Source: Opitutaceae bacterium (GTDB lineage Bacteria > Verrucomicrobiota > Verrucomicrobiia > Opitutales > Opitutaceae). From it: DNA of 64,000 bases. The DNA lies in the NCBI GenBank assembly GCA_005792355.1, contig SXSC01000025.1, positions 49,378 through 113,377 of the forward strand. Reading direction: 5' to 3'. Both the position numbers and the translations under genes were made by a program. Shown here piece by piece: positions 53,328-62,425 of this stretch. The stretch's first letter is position 1, and every line of letters begins with the position of its first letter. The notes below the pieces were generated by a model. The model was not told where the DNA came from. It ran no database searches and saw only the letters and a program-made list of their open reading frames with translations.

Positions 53328-55079
53328 ATGACTTCACACAGAATTGTCAGCCACCTGAACGCTGAGCATTCAGCGTCGAACCCGCCGGAGGACGGGCGGG
53401 CGCTTGCTCGCCTCCGGCGAGTTGAACGTTCCGGCGCGTGGCGCCGCGTGATTTCGCGTCTGGCACTCGCGGTCGGACTGGCGTGTGCGTGGACAATGCG
53501 GGCCACCGCCGCGCCGGCGTCGCCGGAGCTCACCGCGAAAATCGATTCGCTCTTCGCGAAATGGGCCAAACCGGATTCACCCGGCGTGATCGTCGCGATC
53601 GCGCAGGGCGGCGAGACGATCCATGCGCGCGGCTACGGGATGGCCAATCTCGAACACGGCGTCCCGCTCACGCCCGACACGATTTCGGAGTCCGGCTCGG
53701 TGGCGAAGCAGTTTACCGCGGCAGCCGTGGTGCTCCTGTCCCTGCGCGGCCGGCTTTCACTTGACGAGTCGATCCGGAAGCATCTGCCGGAAATGGCGGC
53801 TTCGATCTGCGATTCGATCACCGTGCGAATGCTGCTCAATCACACGAGCGGGTTGCGCGACATCCACGGACTCAACGATCTGCTGGGGCGGCCGTCCTAT
53901 TCGTCGCAGCATGACAATGCGGGGGTCTTGCGCGTGATGAGCCGCCAGCGGCGGCTTAATTTTGAGCCAGGCACGGAGTATCTCTATTGCAACGCGAGTT
54001 ACGTCCTCGCGGCGATCATCGTGGAGCGGGTGGGCGGCAAGTCGTTCAACGCCTTTTGTGAGGAAGAGCTGTTTCGTCCGCGGGGCATGACGCACACCCG
54101 CTGGCGCGACGACTTCGTCGCCGTCGTGCCGGGTCGCGCGTCCGGCTACGCGCCGCGCCGCGGCGGTGGTTATCGGATTGACCTGCCCTACAGCAACATC
54201 GTCGGCAGCGGCGGCCTGCTCACCACCGTGGGCGATTTGCTGAAATGGAATGCAAGTCTCGAGGGCGCGACGGGCGAATGGGCGGAGCTCGCGCGCTTGT
54301 TGCAAACTCCGTCGCGACTGAAAAACGGTCGCGCGATCAACTACGGACTCGGGCTGACCATCGACGAAGCCACCCCGGGCCGGAGGGAGATTTCCCACGG
54401 CGGTTCGACGTCGGGCTACAGGACATTTCTCACGCGGCTGCCCGAACATCGGCTGGCGGTGGCGCTCCTGGGCAACGCCGCGGATTTCGACGGGGCGGCC
54501 GCATCCCGCGCCGTCCTGCAGGCGGTGCTGGGGTCGCCCCGGACGGAGCGCCCGAAGGGAATCAAACTCGGCGCAGCCGAACTCGCCGCCGCCGCGGGGA
54601 TGTACCACAGCGCACAAGCTGACTCCCTGGTGACGCTCACGGTCAGGGACGGCCGACTCCACCAGGGTGCGACCGCGCTGATTCCCACGGGGCCCGGCAC
54701 ATTTGCGAATGCGAATGGCCGGGCGGAGCTGGTGTTCGGTGGGGGAAGTCAGCGGAGTTTCGTGCTCACCACGACCAACGAGGTGGTCACTTATTCCGCC
54801 GTCGCGACCGCGACGCCGACGGCCGCGCAGCTCGTGGCGTATGCCGGCACCTACTACAGCGAGGAGCTGGAGGTCGTCTGCAAAGTGACGGTGCGTGACG
54901 GCAAACTTTCCCTCGGCCGCTGGCCGGAGCCGGAGCGCACGGGCGAGCCGACCTTTGCCGACGGCTTTCGGTTTGCCGGTGGGTGGCACGCAACGTTTAC
55001 GCGCGATGCGAGTGGACGCGTCACCGGCTGCGAACTCACCAACGGTCGCTGCCGCCGCGTGCGGTTCGAGCGGCGATGA
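53328..55079 (+). CDS. Serine hydrolase of the beta-lactamase / class C PBP family
   Basis: 583 residues counted from ATG 53328. Catalytic motifs: S124-V-A-K127 (SxxK), Y220-C-N222 (YxN) and HGGS starting at His357. A C-terminal beta-sheet region follows (about 410-583). The family includes D-aminopeptidases, esterases and PBP4-like enzymes. An internal GTG at 53448 would give an exact signal peptide (ISRLALAVGLACAWTMRATA). The 40 residues before it are encoded by repeat-like DNA (GAACGCTGAGCATTCAGCG and CGCCGGAGG/CCTCCGGCG pairs), so 53448 may be the real start. Confidence 0.85.
   Translation: MTSHRIVSHLNAEHSASNPPEDGRALARLRRVERSGAWRRVISRLALAVGLACAWTMRATAAPASPELTAKIDSLFAKWAKPDSPGVIVAIAQGGETIHARGYGMANLEHGVPLTPDTISESGSVAKQFTAAAVVLLSLRGRLSLDESIRKHLPEMAASICDSITVRMLLNHTSGLRDIHGLNDLLGRPSYSSQHDNAGVLRVMSRQRRLNFEPGTEYLYCNASYVLAAIIVERVGGKSFNAFCEEELFRPRGMTHTRWRDDFVAVVPGRASGYAPRRGGGYRIDLPYSNIVGSGGLLTTVGDLLKWNASLEGATGEWAELARLLQTPSRLKNGRAINYGLGLTIDEATPGRREISHGGSTSGYRTFLTRLPEHRLAVALLGNAADFDGAAASRAVLQAVLGSPRTERPKGIKLGAAELAAAAGMYHSAQADSLVTLTVRDGRLHQGATALIPTGPGTFANANGRAELVFGGGSQRSFVLTTTNEVVTYSAVATATPTAAQLVAYAGTYYSEELEVVCKVTVRDGKLSLGRWPEPERTGEPTFADGFRFAGGWHATFTRDASGRVTGCELTNGRCRRVRFERR
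53352..53447. repeat. Palindromic repeats over the 5' end of the serine hydrolase gene
   Basis: CTGAACGCTGAGCATTCAGC (self-complementary arms GCTGA..TCAGC) and CCCGCCGGAGG..CCTCCGGCGAG pair. They fall before the signal peptide and make the annotated start doubtful. Confidence 0.5.
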
Positions 55080-55086
55080 TTTTGCG

Positions 55087-55185
55087 GGAGGGGCGCTTGC
55101 CCAAGCGCCCGGTTCGCCGGAGCCTTCGCCGATGGCTGGAAATCACGCCACCGGCGGAAACGCCGCCGCTCCCTGAGCGGAACGA
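55087..55185. repeat. GGAGGGGCG palindrome, diverged copy
   Basis: GGAGGGGCGCTTGCCCAAGC then GCCCGG, and on the right GGCGGAAACGCCGCCGCTCC. Same layout as 57923-57998 but more mutated. Fills the gap before the propeller-type hydrolase gene. Confidence 0.55.
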
Positions 55186-55249
55186 GTCGGTCGCGACTCC
55201 GCCCAGATGCACCCGTGACACCGCCCCAAAAATCAGCAGGTTGTCTGGC

Positions 55250-56242
55250 ATGACCGCGAAGATCACCAACGAACTCCTCGCCAACGGCCAGGTCATTCGC
55301 GAACCGGCAGGTCGTGGCGCCGGTTATTGGGTCGGCTGCCCGGGCGCGTATTACGACCCGACGGAACGGGCCTGGTACCTCACCTACCGCCTGCGGCGGC
55401 CGCGGGGCGTGGCGCCCGATCGCGGCGGCGAGGTGCGCATCGCGCGTTCGACCGATCTCGTGCGTTGGGACGATATCCTCACGATCACCAAGGACCGCTA
55501 CGACTCCGCCTCGATCGAACGCAGCTGCCTGCATCGGGGGCCAGACGGCCTGTGGCGCTACTTCACGAGCTACGTGCATCCGTCCGACGGGCGCTGGTGC
55601 ACGGCGGTGCTCAAGGCCCGAACGGTGGCCCAACTCGACCCGGCCAAACGCGAGGTAATCTTCACCGGCCCGCCGCTGAGCCTTGAAGGGGTAAAAGATC
55701 CTTGGATACTCGAGAGGGATGGCATCTATCACCTGTACCTGAGCATCGCGACGCCGACGCCCCGGACGGCCGACGGGTCGCACGCGACCCTCGACATCTT
55801 CAACACGGGCGAATGCAAATCCGCCACCGGTCTCGCCACTTCGCGCGATCTGGATCACTGGGAGTGGCAGGGCGTGGTGCTCGCGCCGGGGGCGACGGGC
55901 TGGGACTGCTATTGCCGGCGGCTCAATTCGATTGCGCCGCTGTCGAGTGACGCGGGGGGCGCGCGGTACCTCGCTTTTTACGACGGCAGTGCGAGCCACC
56001 TGGAAAACTACGAGGAGAAATGCGCGCTGGCGGTGTCCCGCGATTTGCGGCGCTGGGCAACCCGATCGCCGGGCGGTCCGGCCTTCACGAGTCCTCATGC
56101 CTCGGCTTCGTTACGGTACCTCGACGCCAAATTTGCGAATGGGGCGTGGCACCTCTTTTACGAGTTGGCGCGACCCGACGGGTCGCACGACCTGCGGATG
56201 GTCACGTGCGCGGCGGCGGCCCTGGCCGCGCTGGCAAGCTGA
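55250..56242 (+). CDS. Five-bladed-propeller glycoside-hydrolase-like protein (GH43/GH130-type)
   Basis: 330 residues from ATG 55250; the longer upstream frame translates repeats. No signal peptide. Blade motifs: GCPGAYYDPTERAWYLTYRL, EVRIARSTDLVRWDDILTIT, GVKDPWILERDGIYHLYLSI, CALAVSRDLRRWATRSP and AKFANGAWHLFYELARPDGS. The early Asp in YYDPTE and the mid DPWI region resemble GH43/62/130 active-site blades, but I cannot fix a family. Likely cytosolic sugar hydrolase or phosphorylase. Precedes a Gfo/Idh/MocA gene on the same strand. Confidence 0.7.
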   Translation: MTAKITNELLANGQVIREPAGRGAGYWVGCPGAYYDPTERAWYLTYRLRRPRGVAPDRGGEVRIARSTDLVRWDDILTITKDRYDSASIERSCLHRGPDGLWRYFTSYVHPSDGRWCTAVLKARTVAQLDPAKREVIFTGPPLSLEGVKDPWILERDGIYHLYLSIATPTPRTADGSHATLDIFNTGECKSATGLATSRDLDHWEWQGVVLAPGATGWDCYCRRLNSIAPLSSDAGGARYLAFYDGSASHLENYEEKCALAVSRDLRRWATRSPGGPAFTSPHASASLRYLDAKFANGAWHLFYELARPDGSHDLRMVTCAAAALAALAS

Positions 56243-56468
56243 ACCGCATTCCGGCCGCGGACCTCGTGGCGAAGGCCGCCCGGCTTCCGCGTGCAACTCG
56301 CCCGCCGACTCCGTTTCGCAGTGAACACGACGTCATCAGGGGAGGTATACGTTCGGAGGGCGACGCTTCGTCGTCGCCGAAATCGTACGATTTCTCGCCA
56401 ACGCCGCCACCGTCCACCCAACACCTGTCTTTCCAAATGCAAAATTCCTGTCTAGTAGTTCGAGCCGT

Positions 56469-57821
56469 ATGCCAGCGCTTCCGCTCACCCGTCGCCGTTT
56501 CCTCCAAAACACCGCGCTGCTGACCGCCGCACCCCTGATCCTCCCGAGCCGGGTGTGGTCACAGGAAACCGCCCCGAGCCAGCGCCTCACCGTCGGTTGC
56601 ATCGGGATGGGCAAACAGATGCACGGGCACGTAGGCAATCTGCTCCAACGCGACGATGTCCAGATCATCGCCGTGTGCGACGTCGACACCACCCGGCGCG
56701 AGCACGAAAAAAAGCGGATCGACGAGGCCTATGCGAAAAAATCCGGCGCGACCTCCACAGGCTGCGCCGACTACAACGATTTCCGCGAGCTGCTGGCCCG
56801 AAAGGACCTCGACCTCGTGCTCATCGCCACGCCCGATCACTGGCACGCGTACATCGCGATCGCCGCGGTGAAGGCCGGCAAGGACGTTTACTGCGAAAAG
56901 CCACTCACGTACAACGTGCGCGAGGCGGTCGAACTCGTGAAGGCGGTGCGCAAGGCGAACCGCGTCTTCCAAGTTGGTTCCCAACAGCGGTCAGCGAAGG
57001 AATTCCGCGTCGCGGCGGAACTCGTGCGCAATGGCGTCCTGGGCAAGATCCATGCGGTCAACGTCTCCTTCGGTAATCCGCCGAAACCTTACGACAAACC
57101 CGCCGAGACGATGGAGCCCGGCCTCGATTGGAATCTCTGGTGCGGCGGGGGCCCGCTCGTGAACTACAACCCCATCCTTTCGCCGCGGGGCATCCACACG
57201 CACTTTCCCGCGTGGCGGCACACCTGGGAATTTGGCGGCGGCAACATCACCGACTGGGGTGCCCACCACATCGACATCGCGCAATGGGGCCTCGGCGTCG
57301 ACGAAAACGGTCCCGTCGAAGTGCGCGCCCCGCAAAACTGGGAGACCGCCCAGCGGGGGGCCCAGCTCATTTATGCGGACGGCACCGTGCTCACGCACGT
57401 GAAGGGCCGGGGAGTGTCGTTCCACGGCACCGAGGGCGAGGTGCACGTGAACCGTGGCAAGTTCGAATTGGTGCTGGGAGACAAGACGGTGCACAAATTC
57501 TGGAGCAAGGAGGTCGAGAAGACCACGTCGATGGAACGGGAAGTCACGCTCACCGATCGCGAGTATCTGGCCGACGCCAAGGTGAAGCTCTACAACAGCA
57601 AGAGCCATTTCCAGGATTTCATCGACTGTGTGAAGTCGCGCCAGCGGCCGATTTGCGATGTCGCCATCGGGGCGAGCACGGCGATCGCGTGTCACGTGAT
57701 GAACTTCGCGTATCACTATGGGGCCAACGCCAAATGGGATCCGGTGCGCCATCGGTTCGCGAGCGGAGGCAGCTCGAAGTGGCTCACGCGCGATCGATAC
57801 CGCGACAAATGGGCGGTGTAA
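56469..57821 (+). CDS. Tat-exported Gfo/Idh/MocA oxidoreductase
   Basis: 450 residues. Twin-arginine signal (PLTRRRFLQNTALLTAAPLI), NAD(P)-binding Rossmann fold (RLTVGCIGMGKQMHGHV), the EKP motif with Lys144 in YCEKPLTYN, then the C-terminal substrate domain with WGAHHIDIAQWGLG. This subgroup is massively expanded in Planctomycetota and Verrucomicrobiota; Tat export implies folding with cofactor before periplasmic delivery. Substrate probably a sugar or inositol, unknown here. A possible partner is the preceding propeller-type hydrolase. Confidence 0.92.
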   Translation: MPALPLTRRRFLQNTALLTAAPLILPSRVWSQETAPSQRLTVGCIGMGKQMHGHVGNLLQRDDVQIIAVCDVDTTRREHEKKRIDEAYAKKSGATSTGCADYNDFRELLARKDLDLVLIATPDHWHAYIAIAAVKAGKDVYCEKPLTYNVREAVELVKAVRKANRVFQVGSQQRSAKEFRVAAELVRNGVLGKIHAVNVSFGNPPKPYDKPAETMEPGLDWNLWCGGGPLVNYNPILSPRGIHTHFPAWRHTWEFGGGNITDWGAHHIDIAQWGLGVDENGPVEVRAPQNWETAQRGAQLIYADGTVLTHVKGRGVSFHGTEGEVHVNRGKFELVLGDKTVHKFWSKEVEKTTSMEREVTLTDREYLADAKVKLYNSKSHFQDFIDCVKSRQRPICDVAIGASTAIACHVMNFAYHYGANAKWDPVRHRFASGGSSKWLTRDRYRDKWAV

Positions 57822-58211
57822 GTGGGCGTCGCTGGGCGTCTGTCTGGCGGACGCCGCAGAGCGTATCTCCATTCCCGGTGTTGACGGTGGCGCTCGGATC
57901 GTTCGGCGGCATCGCTCGGCAGGGAGGGGCGGTTTCCCAACCGCCCAAATGCGGTCGACCGACGGTACTTCGGCGGTTGGGAAACCGCCGCTCCCCGAGG
58001 AACGATCAAAATCGTGTACCGAGCGAAGCGACCGTTTGACAATCGGGCATCGGTCATCGGGCAACTTGAAATTGGAAAACTCGTTCTGGTCTTCCAATGA
58101 CAGATAGAAAATGCTCGATGCCCGATTTCAAGATCTCTGAAGACCTTCGGTTGCGGTTGCCGCGTTTGGTTGATAACCCGTTCCCTGGAGAGCCCTCCTC
58201 CGTCGATCGCC
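57822..58211. other. Intergenic gap between convergent genes
   Basis: No gene seen. It contains the palindrome at 57923-57998 and some AT-richer sequence. Confidence 0.5.
57923..57998. repeat. GGAGGGGCGGTTTCCCAACC palindrome (best copy)
   Basis: Left GGAGGGGCGGTTTCCCAACC then GCC; right GGCGGTTGGGAAACCGCCGC then TCCCC. The arms are almost perfect complements and each arm is itself self-complementary (GGCGGTTTCCCAACCGCC). Smaller relatives: 26585-26617 and 55087-55185. Confidence 0.85.
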
Positions 58212-59258
58212 TTATTGCCCGAGCACCCAGGCGAAGATCAACGGCGCCACAATCGTGGCGTCGCTCTCGATGATGAACTTCGGCGTTTTCGCGCCGAGTT
58301 TTCCCCAAGTGATTTTTTCGTTGGGCACGGCGCCCGAATAGCTGCCGTAGCTCGTCGTCGAATCGCTGATCTGCGAGAAATAGCCCCACAGGGGCACCCC
58401 GGTGCGCTGCAGGTCCTGATGCAGCATCGGCACGACGCAGATCGGGAAATCGCCCGCGATGCCGCCGCCGATCTGGAAAAACCCGATGGAGCCTTCGCCG
58501 TTGCGCAGCCGCTTGGCCGATTTCGTGTACCACTCCGCCAGCCACGTCATGTACTCGATGCCGGTGCGCACGGTGTGGACGTTTTTGACGTCGCCGCTGA
58601 TCACGTGGCCCGCGTACATGTTGCCGAGGGTCGCATCCTCCCAGCCCGGCACGATCATCGGGAGGTTCTTTTCACAAGCCGCGAGCATCCAGGAATTCTT
58701 CGGGTCGATCTGGTAGCTCCGCTTGAGCTGACCGCCGCGGAGAATCTTGTACATGAACTCGTGGGGGAAATAGCGCTCGCCCGCCCGGTCCGCCTTCAAC
58801 CACTCCTCCAGCACCACCGACTCGATCCGGCGCATCGCCTCCATCTCCGGAATGCAGGTGTCGGTCACCCGGTTCATGTGCCGGTGGAGCAACGCCTCCT
58901 CCTCGTTGGTCGTGAGATGCCGGTAGTGCGGCACACGTTCGTAATAATCGTGGGCGACGAGGTTGAAGATATCTTCCTCGAGGTTGGCGCCGGTGCAGAC
59001 GATGGCGTGGACTTTGTCCTGTCGGATCATTTCCGCGAGGGAGATGCCGAGCTCCGCCGTCGACATCGCGCCGGCAAGCGTGACGAGCATCTTGCCCCCG
59101 GCCGCGAGGTGCGTTTCGTAGCCCTTGGCGGAGTCGAGGAGAGCGGCGGCGTTGAAGTGGCGGTAGTTTTGCGCGAGAAACTTTGAGACAGGTCCCTTGC
59201 TGGCCGCGAGCGCGGCGTTGATCTCCTCGGGGCGCTTCGTCTGGCGTTTCGCTTTCAT
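58212..59258 (-). CDS. Bacterial deoxyhypusine-synthase-like protein
   Basis: 348 residues. DHS fold motifs: LAGAMSTAELGISLAEMIRQ, HAIVCTGANLEEDIFNL, SIGFFQIGGGIAGDFPICVV and the C-terminal active-site segment TWGKLGAKTPKF, whose Lys320 matches the catalytic lysine of deoxyhypusine synthase. Bacteria lack eIF5A, so such proteins probably use spermidine or putrescine to make other polyamines (homospermidine-like) or modify another partner. It stands alone; no polyamine gene is next to it. ATG 59258 gives a typical length. Confidence 0.88.
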   Translation of the reverse strand: MKAKRQTKRPEEINAALAASKGPVSKFLAQNYRHFNAAALLDSAKGYETHLAAGGKMLVTLAGAMSTAELGISLAEMIRQDKVHAIVCTGANLEEDIFNLVAHDYYERVPHYRHLTTNEEEALLHRHMNRVTDTCIPEMEAMRRIESVVLEEWLKADRAGERYFPHEFMYKILRGGQLKRSYQIDPKNSWMLAACEKNLPMIVPGWEDATLGNMYAGHVISGDVKNVHTVRTGIEYMTWLAEWYTKSAKRLRNGEGSIGFFQIGGGIAGDFPICVVPMLHQDLQRTGVPLWGYFSQISDSTTSYGSYSGAVPNEKITWGKLGAKTPKFIIESDATIVAPLIFAWVLGQ

Positions 59259-59424
59259 CGGTGTTCGGTGAGGAATATCAGCCGGCTGAAACGCGACGCC
59301 ATCGAAAAAACCGTCGCCTCTTGAAAGAAACCGTGCGGGACTGGGCTGCCGGAGGGCCAGAGAAGGCTGTTTATCTGCTATAACTTTCAGTGCTTCAGCT
59401 CTTTATTCCTTCGTCATTTTTTCG

Positions 59425-60339
59425 ATGCTCGCCTCGTTTCTCGCCGCGTTTTTCTTCGCGCTCAATGCCACCTGTGCCAACCACAGCGTGCGATCGCTTG
59501 GCTCCGCGCGGGCGAATGTTGGCCGGCTGATTGTTGCCGCGGTGTTGCTGGGTGTGTTCGCGCACACGCTTGGCGGCGGCTTCTCGAGTGCGAGCCTGCC
59601 GTGGTTCATTTTGAGCGGACTGATCGGCATGGGTCTGGGCGATCTTGGGGTGTTTGCCGCACTGCCGCTTCTCGGTTCGCGCCTCACCGTCCTGATGACC
59701 CAATGTCTGGCGGCGCCACTCGCAGCGCTCGGGGAGTGGTTGTGGCTGGGCACGAGGCTGACGGCTGCGCAAATGGCGTGGGGCGGGCTGATTCTCACGG
59801 GCGTCGCGATTGCCATCACGCCAAGCAAATCCAGTCCGCCGCGTGTCAAGGTGCGCCCGATCGGTTTTCTCTTCGGTCTGGTCGCAGCCTGCGGTCAAGG
59901 CTTTGGGGCGCTGATCAGCCGAAAGGGGGTCAACGTGGCCGAGGCTGCCGGCGAGGCGGCGCACAATGCCACGTTCGGTCTCACCGCCGCCTATCAGCGT
60001 ATTCTCGCCGGGCTGATTTTTGTAATCATCTGGTTCACCTTGCTGCGCCTCATGCGGCGTCTGCCCGCCGCCCCCGTCGGAACGACGCCGGCCGAGCGCC
60101 GGGCCGGCAGCCTTTGGATGCTGGCCAACGGTCTCGCCGGTCCGGTACTCGGCGTGGGCTGCTACCAATGGGCGTTGGCGACTACGCCGAGCGGCATCGT
60201 CCTGCCGATCGCCGCGACCGCCCCGCTGCTCTGCATCCCGATCGCCTTCTGGCTCGAGGGCGATCGACCGCCCCGGCGGGCGGTTATTGGTGGCGTCCTC
60301 GCTGTCGCAGGTTGCATGGCGCTGACGGCGGCGCGGTAG
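59425..60339 (+). CDS. EamA/DMT-family transporter
   Basis: 304 residues with ten predicted membrane helices in two EamA repeats (FLAAFFFALNATCANHSVRS; WFILSGLIGMGLGDLGVFAA; ALAALGEWLWLG-like; second half GFLFGLVAACGQGFGALISR to AVIGGVLAVAGCMAL). Drug/metabolite exporters of this group move amino acids, sugars or metabolites; the substrate is not predictable. ATG 59425 begins the first helix. Confidence 0.88.
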   Translation: MLASFLAAFFFALNATCANHSVRSLGSARANVGRLIVAAVLLGVFAHTLGGGFSSASLPWFILSGLIGMGLGDLGVFAALPLLGSRLTVLMTQCLAAPLAALGEWLWLGTRLTAAQMAWGGLILTGVAIAITPSKSSPPRVKVRPIGFLFGLVAACGQGFGALISRKGVNVAEAAGEAAHNATFGLTAAYQRILAGLIFVIIWFTLLRLMRRLPAAPVGTTPAERRAGSLWMLANGLAGPVLGVGCYQWALATTPSGIVLPIAATAPLLCIPIAFWLEGDRPPRRAVIGGVLAVAGCMALTAAR

Positions 60340-60467
60340 GCGGGTTTGCGGAAAATTCCGACGTCCGCCTGCGGAATCGCAGACGTGCCGTCTGGAACCC
60401 GACTTGCGCGCCCCCGAAACCCCACAGTTGACGCCATGCACCTGAACCGGTGTGGTGGCCGGTTCCG

Positions 60468-62345
60468 ATGCTTACCATCGCCGACGTTTCCAAGTCCTAT
60501 GGCACCCGCGAACTCTTCGCGAATGTGTCGCTCTTCATCGCGCGCACGGATCGGCTGGGGCTCGTCGGACCCAACGGCGCCGGCACGACCACGCTCTTCA
60601 ACCTGATCCTCGGCGAGGAAAAAGCCGATACCGGCACGATTGAGTGGGAACGCGGCGCCGACTTCGGTTTCCTCCCGCAGGAGAGCGCGCCCGCTGGCGA
60701 CGAGACCATTCTGCACCTGGCCACGAGCGGCAAGAAGCTCGAGCCGACCGACGACGATTACGACATCGACTACACCCTGGAGCCCCGCGCCAAGAAGATC
60801 CTCGCCGGCCTGGGTTTCAAAGAGGGCGACGCCGACAAGCAGGCCAAGACATTTTCCGGGGGCTGGGTGATGCGCGCTCACCTCGCGCGGCTGCTGGTCG
60901 CCGAACCGGCGCTCCTGCTCCTCGACGAACCGACCAATCACCTCGATCTCGAGGCCTTGCTGTGGTTTCAGGAATACCTCACCCGCTATCCGGGCGGCCT
61001 CGTCGTCATTTCACACGACCGAGCCTTTCTCAACGCGCTTTGCACCGGCATGCTCGAGTTGCGGGCCGGCACCCTCCATTATTACCACGGCAACTACGAC
61101 AATTTCCTTGAGGAGAAAGTGGCGCGCAAGGCCCAGCAGGCCGCGCTGTTCAAGAATCAGCAGCGCGAAATCGCCCACCTCCAGAAGTTCGTCGACCGCT
61201 TCGGCGCGAAAGCCTCGATGGCGTCCCGCGCCAAGTCGAAGGAGAAGCAAATCGAACGCCTCGAGGCCGTGGCCATTGAGGAGCCCCACGAGGAGCTGAA
61301 GCGCATCAACTTCAAGTTCCCGCAGCCCCCGCGCTCCGGCCTCAAGGTCATCGAACTCGAGCATGTGCAGCAGGCCTACGGCGACCACGTGGTTTATCGC
61401 GATCTCAATTTCACCGCCGAACGCGGGCAGCGCATCGTCCTCGTCGGCCCAAACGGCGCCGGCAAATCCACCCTGTTGAAAATCCTCGCCGGGGTCATTC
61501 CGATCAACGGCGGCGTGCGCGAACTCGGCAGCAACGTGGTTCCCGGCTATTTCGCCCAGAACCGCCTCGATAACCTCGATGCCAAGTCGACCGTGTTCGA
61601 GAACGTGATGTCGCTCCGCACGAACGAGAATCAGCTCACCGAGCAGCAGGGCCGCGCCATCCTCGGCGCGTTTCTCTTCCGCAAGGACGACGTCCACAAA
61701 CCCGTGAGTGTCCTCTCCGGCGGCGAAAAATCGCGCCTCGCCCTCGCCCGCATCCTCGTGAAGCCGCCGAATCTCCTCCTGATGGACGAGCCGACGACCC
61801 ACCTCGATATCCAGTCCATCGACTCGCTGATCGGTGCGCTCAAAGCCTACGAGGGCACGCTGATTTTCATCAGCCACGACGTGCATTTCATCCGGGCGCT
61901 CGTCGAAAACGTGCTGCACGTGCACAGCGGTCGATTGACGCCCTACGCCGGCAACTACGACTACTATCTCGACAAGTCGAAAGCGGCCGATGCGCGCGCG
62001 GCCCTCACCGCCGGTTTCACCGATGCGCGCCCCGTGCAGGCTGCGCCAGCGAGTCTCAAATCTCAGACCCCAGATCTCAAGTCGCCGGCGAAGCCGGCGC
62101 AGCCCACTCCCAGCCAGATTCGAAAATTTCGTGAACAGGTCGGTCAGCTGGAAAAGGTGGTCGTCGATCTCGAGGCCAAGCAGGCCGAAATCACTTCCGC
62201 ACTTGAGGCGCCCGAGTCGTACGCCGACAAGGGAAAGTTCCACCATCTCAACCGCGAACTGAGCACCATCGTTGACCAAGTCACGGCCGCGACCGCGGCC
62301 TGGGAGGAAGCGGCGACGAAGCTGGCCGAAATGGAGCAACCGTAG
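60468..62345 (+). CDS. ABC-F ATPase (Uup/EttA-like) with altered first Walker A
   Basis: 625 residues, two ABC domains joined by a helical linker, no membrane domain. ABC1 Walker A reads GPNGAGTTT (Thr40, codon ACG at 60585, in place of the invariant Lys) but keeps SGGW and LLLLDEPTNHLD. ABC2 has the normal GPNGAGKST with Lys333, LSGGEKSRLAL and LLMDEPTTHLD. A C-terminal coiled coil (EQVGQLEKVVVDLEAKQAEI) resembles Uup-type proteins. ABC-F proteins act on ribosomes during translation. A frame from 60450 adds six residues. The Lys to Thr change could be real or a sequence error. Confidence 0.92.
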   Translation: MLTIADVSKSYGTRELFANVSLFIARTDRLGLVGPNGAGTTTLFNLILGEEKADTGTIEWERGADFGFLPQESAPAGDETILHLATSGKKLEPTDDDYDIDYTLEPRAKKILAGLGFKEGDADKQAKTFSGGWVMRAHLARLLVAEPALLLLDEPTNHLDLEALLWFQEYLTRYPGGLVVISHDRAFLNALCTGMLELRAGTLHYYHGNYDNFLEEKVARKAQQAALFKNQQREIAHLQKFVDRFGAKASMASRAKSKEKQIERLEAVAIEEPHEELKRINFKFPQPPRSGLKVIELEHVQQAYGDHVVYRDLNFTAERGQRIVLVGPNGAGKSTLLKILAGVIPINGGVRELGSNVVPGYFAQNRLDNLDAKSTVFENVMSLRTNENQLTEQQGRAILGAFLFRKDDVHKPVSVLSGGEKSRLALARILVKPPNLLLMDEPTTHLDIQSIDSLIGALKAYEGTLIFISHDVHFIRALVENVLHVHSGRLTPYAGNYDYYLDKSKAADARAALTAGFTDARPVQAAPASLKSQTPDLKSPAKPAQPTPSQIRKFREQVGQLEKVVVDLEAKQAEITSALEAPESYADKGKFHHLNRELSTIVDQVTAATAAWEEAATKLAEMEQP

Positions 62346-62367
62346 CGCGCGAGCTGCGACCAACAAT

Positions 62368-62417
62368 GGGGTCAGGTTGCTTTTTGTTGATTAATCAACA
62401 AAAAGCAACCTGACCCC
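62368..62417. repeat. 50-bp perfect palindrome between convergent genes
   Basis: GGGGTCAGGTTGCTTTTTG continues TTGATT and then its exact reverse complement, centred between 62392 and 62393. It separates convergent genes and could serve as a two-way terminator (the arms supply a T5 run). GGGGTCAGGTTGC resembles REP sequences mobilised by Y1/RAYT transposases in other bacteria; no transposase is in the window. Confidence 0.9.
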
Positions 62418-62425
62418 GTGCGTGA

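Noticed and set aside
61011..62366. 451-codon minus-strand frame opposite the ABC-F gene
   Set aside because: Shadow frame; ABC signatures are on the plus strand, and the stop falls at the palindrome.
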